Shown here: positions 62,232-64,000 of the stretch, one piece after another
Layout: every line of letters starts with the position of its first letter
How positions within the stretch are numbered: position 1 is the first letter of the stretch
Origin: UBA3937 sp050951585
GTDB lineage: Bacteria; Bacillota; Peptococcia; DRI-13; DTU073
Direction: 5' to 3'
NCBI GenBank assembly: GCA_050951585.1
Contig: JBMNJI010000007.1
Location: 62,001 to 126,000 of the forward strand
DNA: 64,000 nt
The notes under the pieces: model-generated
The model's database searches: none
Told to the model about the DNA's origin: nothing
The model's input: the letters and a program-made list of their open reading frames with translations, nothing else
Program-made: the position numbers and the translations under genes

Positions 62232-62642
62232 TTAATCCCGGAGATAATACTGATCTAAGGCCCTGTGTATTCTCTCAAAGATCAGTCCGACCATAAACCA
62301 GACCGGGAGGTAATCAAAACGAATCAAGCCTTGCAGATGATAGGCAGTAGCCATACTGTAGTCCCATGGACATTCCCCTAAAACACTGCGTAATAACCAA
62401 CCGGTCGCGTATTCGATCATAATGATCAGGCCAGCCCAAACTAAGCCTCGCCCATACCAGGGCCAGTCCTCAATCTGATCATGCACCGGCTCCAAAAACA
62501 CCGCCAGCCCATAGATCGGAAACATCCATAAATATGTATGGCTCGACAACATTAGGTCCCCTTTATACAAGGAGCCTATTCCCGTCCACAATACTTCTAT
62601 ACTCCAACCTAAGAGCCCATATATAAAAAAATTCTTATTCAT
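62232..62642 (-). CDS. putative ABC-type permease-like membrane protein (CmpB type)
   Basis: 136 residues and about four hydrophobic segments, starting FFIYGLLGWSIEVLW, with LWMFPIYGLAVFLEP and IEYATGWLLRSVLGECPWDYS. This matches the small membrane family labelled 'putative ABC transporter permease', whose function is unproven. Single gene, no ATPase nearby. Confidence 0.78.
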   Translation of the reverse strand: MNKNFFIYGLLGWSIEVLWTGIGSLYKGDLMLSSHTYLWMFPIYGLAVFLEPVHDQIEDWPWYGRGLVWAGLIIMIEYATGWLLRSVLGECPWDYSMATAYHLQGLIRFDYLPVWFMVGLIFERIHRALDQYYLRD

Positions 62643-62712
62643 GCTGTTAGTTTTACTAATTTTTAAAAAAATATTTACCTAAAAATAATTTCTTTAAGTT
62701 GCCTAAAATAAA

Positions 62713-62741
62713 TTGAAAAATTATTCTTTTCAGTGTATACT
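62713..62741 (+). promoter_or_regulatory. promoter of the zinc-ribbon gene
   Basis: TTGAAA (62713-62718) and TATACT (62736-62741) with a 17-base spacer. Predicted start near 62748, giving a leader of about 120 bases. Confidence 0.8.
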
Positions 62742-62808
62742 TATTTTATATGGAACCTGCAATTTGCTTGAAGGTAGCTAATTAATCTATCTGAACTGAT
62801 GTCCTTGG

Positions 62809-62850
62809 GTTAGATTAGGTAACTCCGTCAAGTAAGCAGGAAAATCTAAC
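62809..62850 (+). promoter_or_regulatory. leader hairpin next to the ribosome site of the zinc-ribbon gene
   Basis: GTTAGATT (62809-62816) pairs with AATCTAAC (62843-62850), and AGGAGG begins only three bases after the stem. Folding or unfolding could adjust ribosome access. Confidence 0.45.
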
Positions 62851-62867
62851 TCAGGAGGCATGCTGAA

Positions 62868-63137
62868 ATGGAAGACAAAGTGCTTATTTGTAAGGATTGT
62901 GGGAACGAATTCATCTTTAGCGTTCAGGAACAGGAATTCTTTGCCGAAAAAGGGTTCCAGAATGAACCAGCCCGCTGCCTTGACTGTCGGAGACTGCGTA
63001 AGCAACAGGCCAACAAAGGTGAACGTCAATACTACACTGTTACCTGCTCAGATTGCGGTGTAGAAACACAGGTTCCTTTTAAACCAACCGGTGTAAGACC
63101 TGTTTACTGCCGTGATTGCTTTCAAAAACTTCGGTAA
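62868..63137 (+). CDS. zinc-ribbon protein
   Basis: 89 residues with two zinc-ribbon pairs: CKDC with CLDC, then CSDC with CRDC. The C-terminal KPTGVRPVYCRDCF is typical of small CxxC-CxxC proteins of Firmicutes, which may bind nucleic acid. AGGAGG precedes the ATG. It has a strong promoter and terminator of its own. Confidence 0.85.
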   Translation: MEDKVLICKDCGNEFIFSVQEQEFFAEKGFQNEPARCLDCRRLRKQQANKGERQYYTVTCSDCGVETQVPFKPTGVRPVYCRDCFQKLR

Positions 63138-63171
63138 TTAGGTTAGTAGTAAGTTACATACACAAACAATC

Positions 63172-63208
63172 GAAGCTGTCTTATAATCCGCGATTATAGA
63201 ACAGCTTC
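63172..63208 (+). terminator. terminator of the zinc-ribbon gene
   Basis: GAAGCTGT-TTATAATC stem pairing with GATTATA-ACAGCTTC (63172-63208) with a mismatch, followed by a T-rich tract. It may also stop the convergent gene at 63241. Confidence 0.78.
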
Positions 63209-63240
63209 TTGTTGTGCCTTTTTTATCTTGTTTTGTTACC

Positions 63241-63534
63241 TTATTTGGCCGGACTGACTAATTTAACGAGCAACTGACGGGCTATGTTCTGAAAAGCAGG
63301 GCTTTTCAACATCTCCAGAAACTGATCGATTTGTTCCTGGTCCATATGTTGAAGAACCGCTTCATCAGCCCCTGCATTCCTTATTTCTACTTCCTGAGCA
63401 CGGACATTATCGATTATTTTTATCACAGAATCCAGCTTGTAAGCTCCTTCATCCAATAACGTGCGGAAGTAGGTGCATTTTTCTTTCAGCCTGTTCACTT
63501 CCGCAGACATCAAATCAATTTCCTCTACTCGCAA
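63241..63534 (-). CDS. hypothetical helical protein
   Basis: 97 residues, predicted all-helical and charged (EVNRLKEKCTYFRTLLDEG near the start; QIDQFLEMLKSPAFQNIARQ near the end). No signal peptide or known motif. GGGAGGTGG lies upstream of the ATG. Confidence 0.6.
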   Translation of the reverse strand: MRVEEIDLMSAEVNRLKEKCTYFRTLLDEGAYKLDSVIKIIDNVRAQEVEIRNAGADEAVLQHMDQEQIDQFLEMLKSPAFQNIARQLLVKLVSPAK

Positions 63535-63734
63535 CGTACGTCCACCTCCCTCTTTCCTCTGATGTTTTCTTTGGCATTATTTCTTGAAGCCGCCCTATTC
63601 TTGTCAAGCGATCATTTTTACCCGGCACTATTTATAATATGCGTTTAAACAGTGTTGGTGCATTATGATATAATTAAGATAGTACCAGTCTTGCGCCAAG
63701 CTTTTTTCGTGCAGGCAGAAAAAGGAGGGTCTTT

Positions 63735-64000
63735 ATGAAAAGAAAATCTGCCTTGTTGATCATGTTACTGTTTTTTGTTACTACGCTCTTTACCGGTTGC
63801 GGTGAAACAGAAAACCAGCCAACTGATTCCCAGACCAATTCTACCGGTTCCAATGCAACAGAAAACCAGCAAGAAAACCAAGAAGAAAACCAGGAAACAA
63901 ATTCCCACCCTTTCAATATTGATAACTTTGACATAGAAGAATTCCCGGCAACTGATCCCCAGCCCAACCAGAGCGATAACGGGGAAACAGAAAACCAGCA
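63735..64000 (+). CDS. lipoprotein with Asn/Gln/Glu-rich repeats, cut by window end
   Basis: At least 88 codons, open at the window edge. MKRKSALLIMLLFFVTTLF then TGC is a lipoprotein signal (lipidated Cys 22). The rest so far is low complexity, with the motif TENQ recurring (GETENQPTD, ATENQQEN, ETENQ) and blocks such as TDPQPNQSD, suggesting an unstructured surface spacer. AAAGGAGGG precedes the ATG. A downstream domain may lie outside the window. Confidence 0.75.
   Translation, partial: MKRKSALLIMLLFFVTTLFTGCGETENQPTDSQTNSTGSNATENQQENQEENQETNSHPFNIDNFDIEEFPATDPQPNQSDNGETENQ

Overview
The window looks like chromosome from a Gram-positive, probably spore-forming member of the Clostridia (Peptococcaceae-like). 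The support is a Firmicutes-type LexA box (GAAC-N4-GTTC), strong AGGAGG ribosome sites with frequent GTG/TTG starts, lipoprotein signal peptides, a Tad pilus locus with no outer-membrane secretin, PRD/PTS-type sigma-54 regulation, and ComA/ComB sulfolactate genes. No rRNA, tRNA, CRISPR array, transposase or phage gene was seen.

Layout. 1-5.5 kb: a small unknown protein, then comA-comB with an ABC-type ATPase, a CobW/HypB-like GTPase and an Fe-S protein. 5.7-13.8 kb: mixed housekeeping genes: a LexA-controlled dinB-yolD pair, a rhomboid protease, a corrinoid adenosyltransferase, a TPR protein, LemA, cysteine synthase, and a DUF401 membrane protein facing a GntR regulator. 13.9-25.1 kb (minus strand): a PLD-type enzyme, then a Tad/Flp pilus locus (tadZ, tadA, tadB, tadC, Flp1-like pilin, TadE-like proteins, DUF5702, DUF6382).

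25.2-37.9 kb (minus strand) is the most unusual part: a 1608-residue secreted protein (VWA, lipase-like, InlB-type and two LamG domains), preceded by a tandem array of eight roughly 1-kb units. Each unit encodes nearly the same DUF6273-type lipoprotein. The first 155 or so residues are nearly constant, whereas three short blocks in the C-terminal 100 residues vary and are reassorted between copies. The array also holds a copied 5' fragment of the big surface gene and ends in a copy without promoter or signal peptide. This resembles a recombination-driven surface-variation locus.

38.0-53.0 kb (minus strand): a self-contained phosphotransferase regulon. It has galactitol-type EIIA/EIIB/EIIC, its own EI and two HPr proteins, a LevR-type sigma-54 activator with two well-matched -24/-12 promoters, a SorC-type regulator with a twin-palindrome operator, a zinc alcohol dehydrogenase, an SDR, a class II aldolase and a RuBisCO-like protein. 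Together they suggest uptake and breakdown of a polyol or related sugar by a route that uses the RuBisCO-like enzyme.

53.0-64 kb: HAD and PHP phosphatase-like genes, a selenium/sulfur cluster (yedE, TusA-like, DUF3343, cysteine desulfurase, with a TtcA-like thiolase nearby), RNA methyltransferases (RsmF-like, TrmB), small membrane and zinc-ribbon proteins, and a lipoprotein cut off by the window end.
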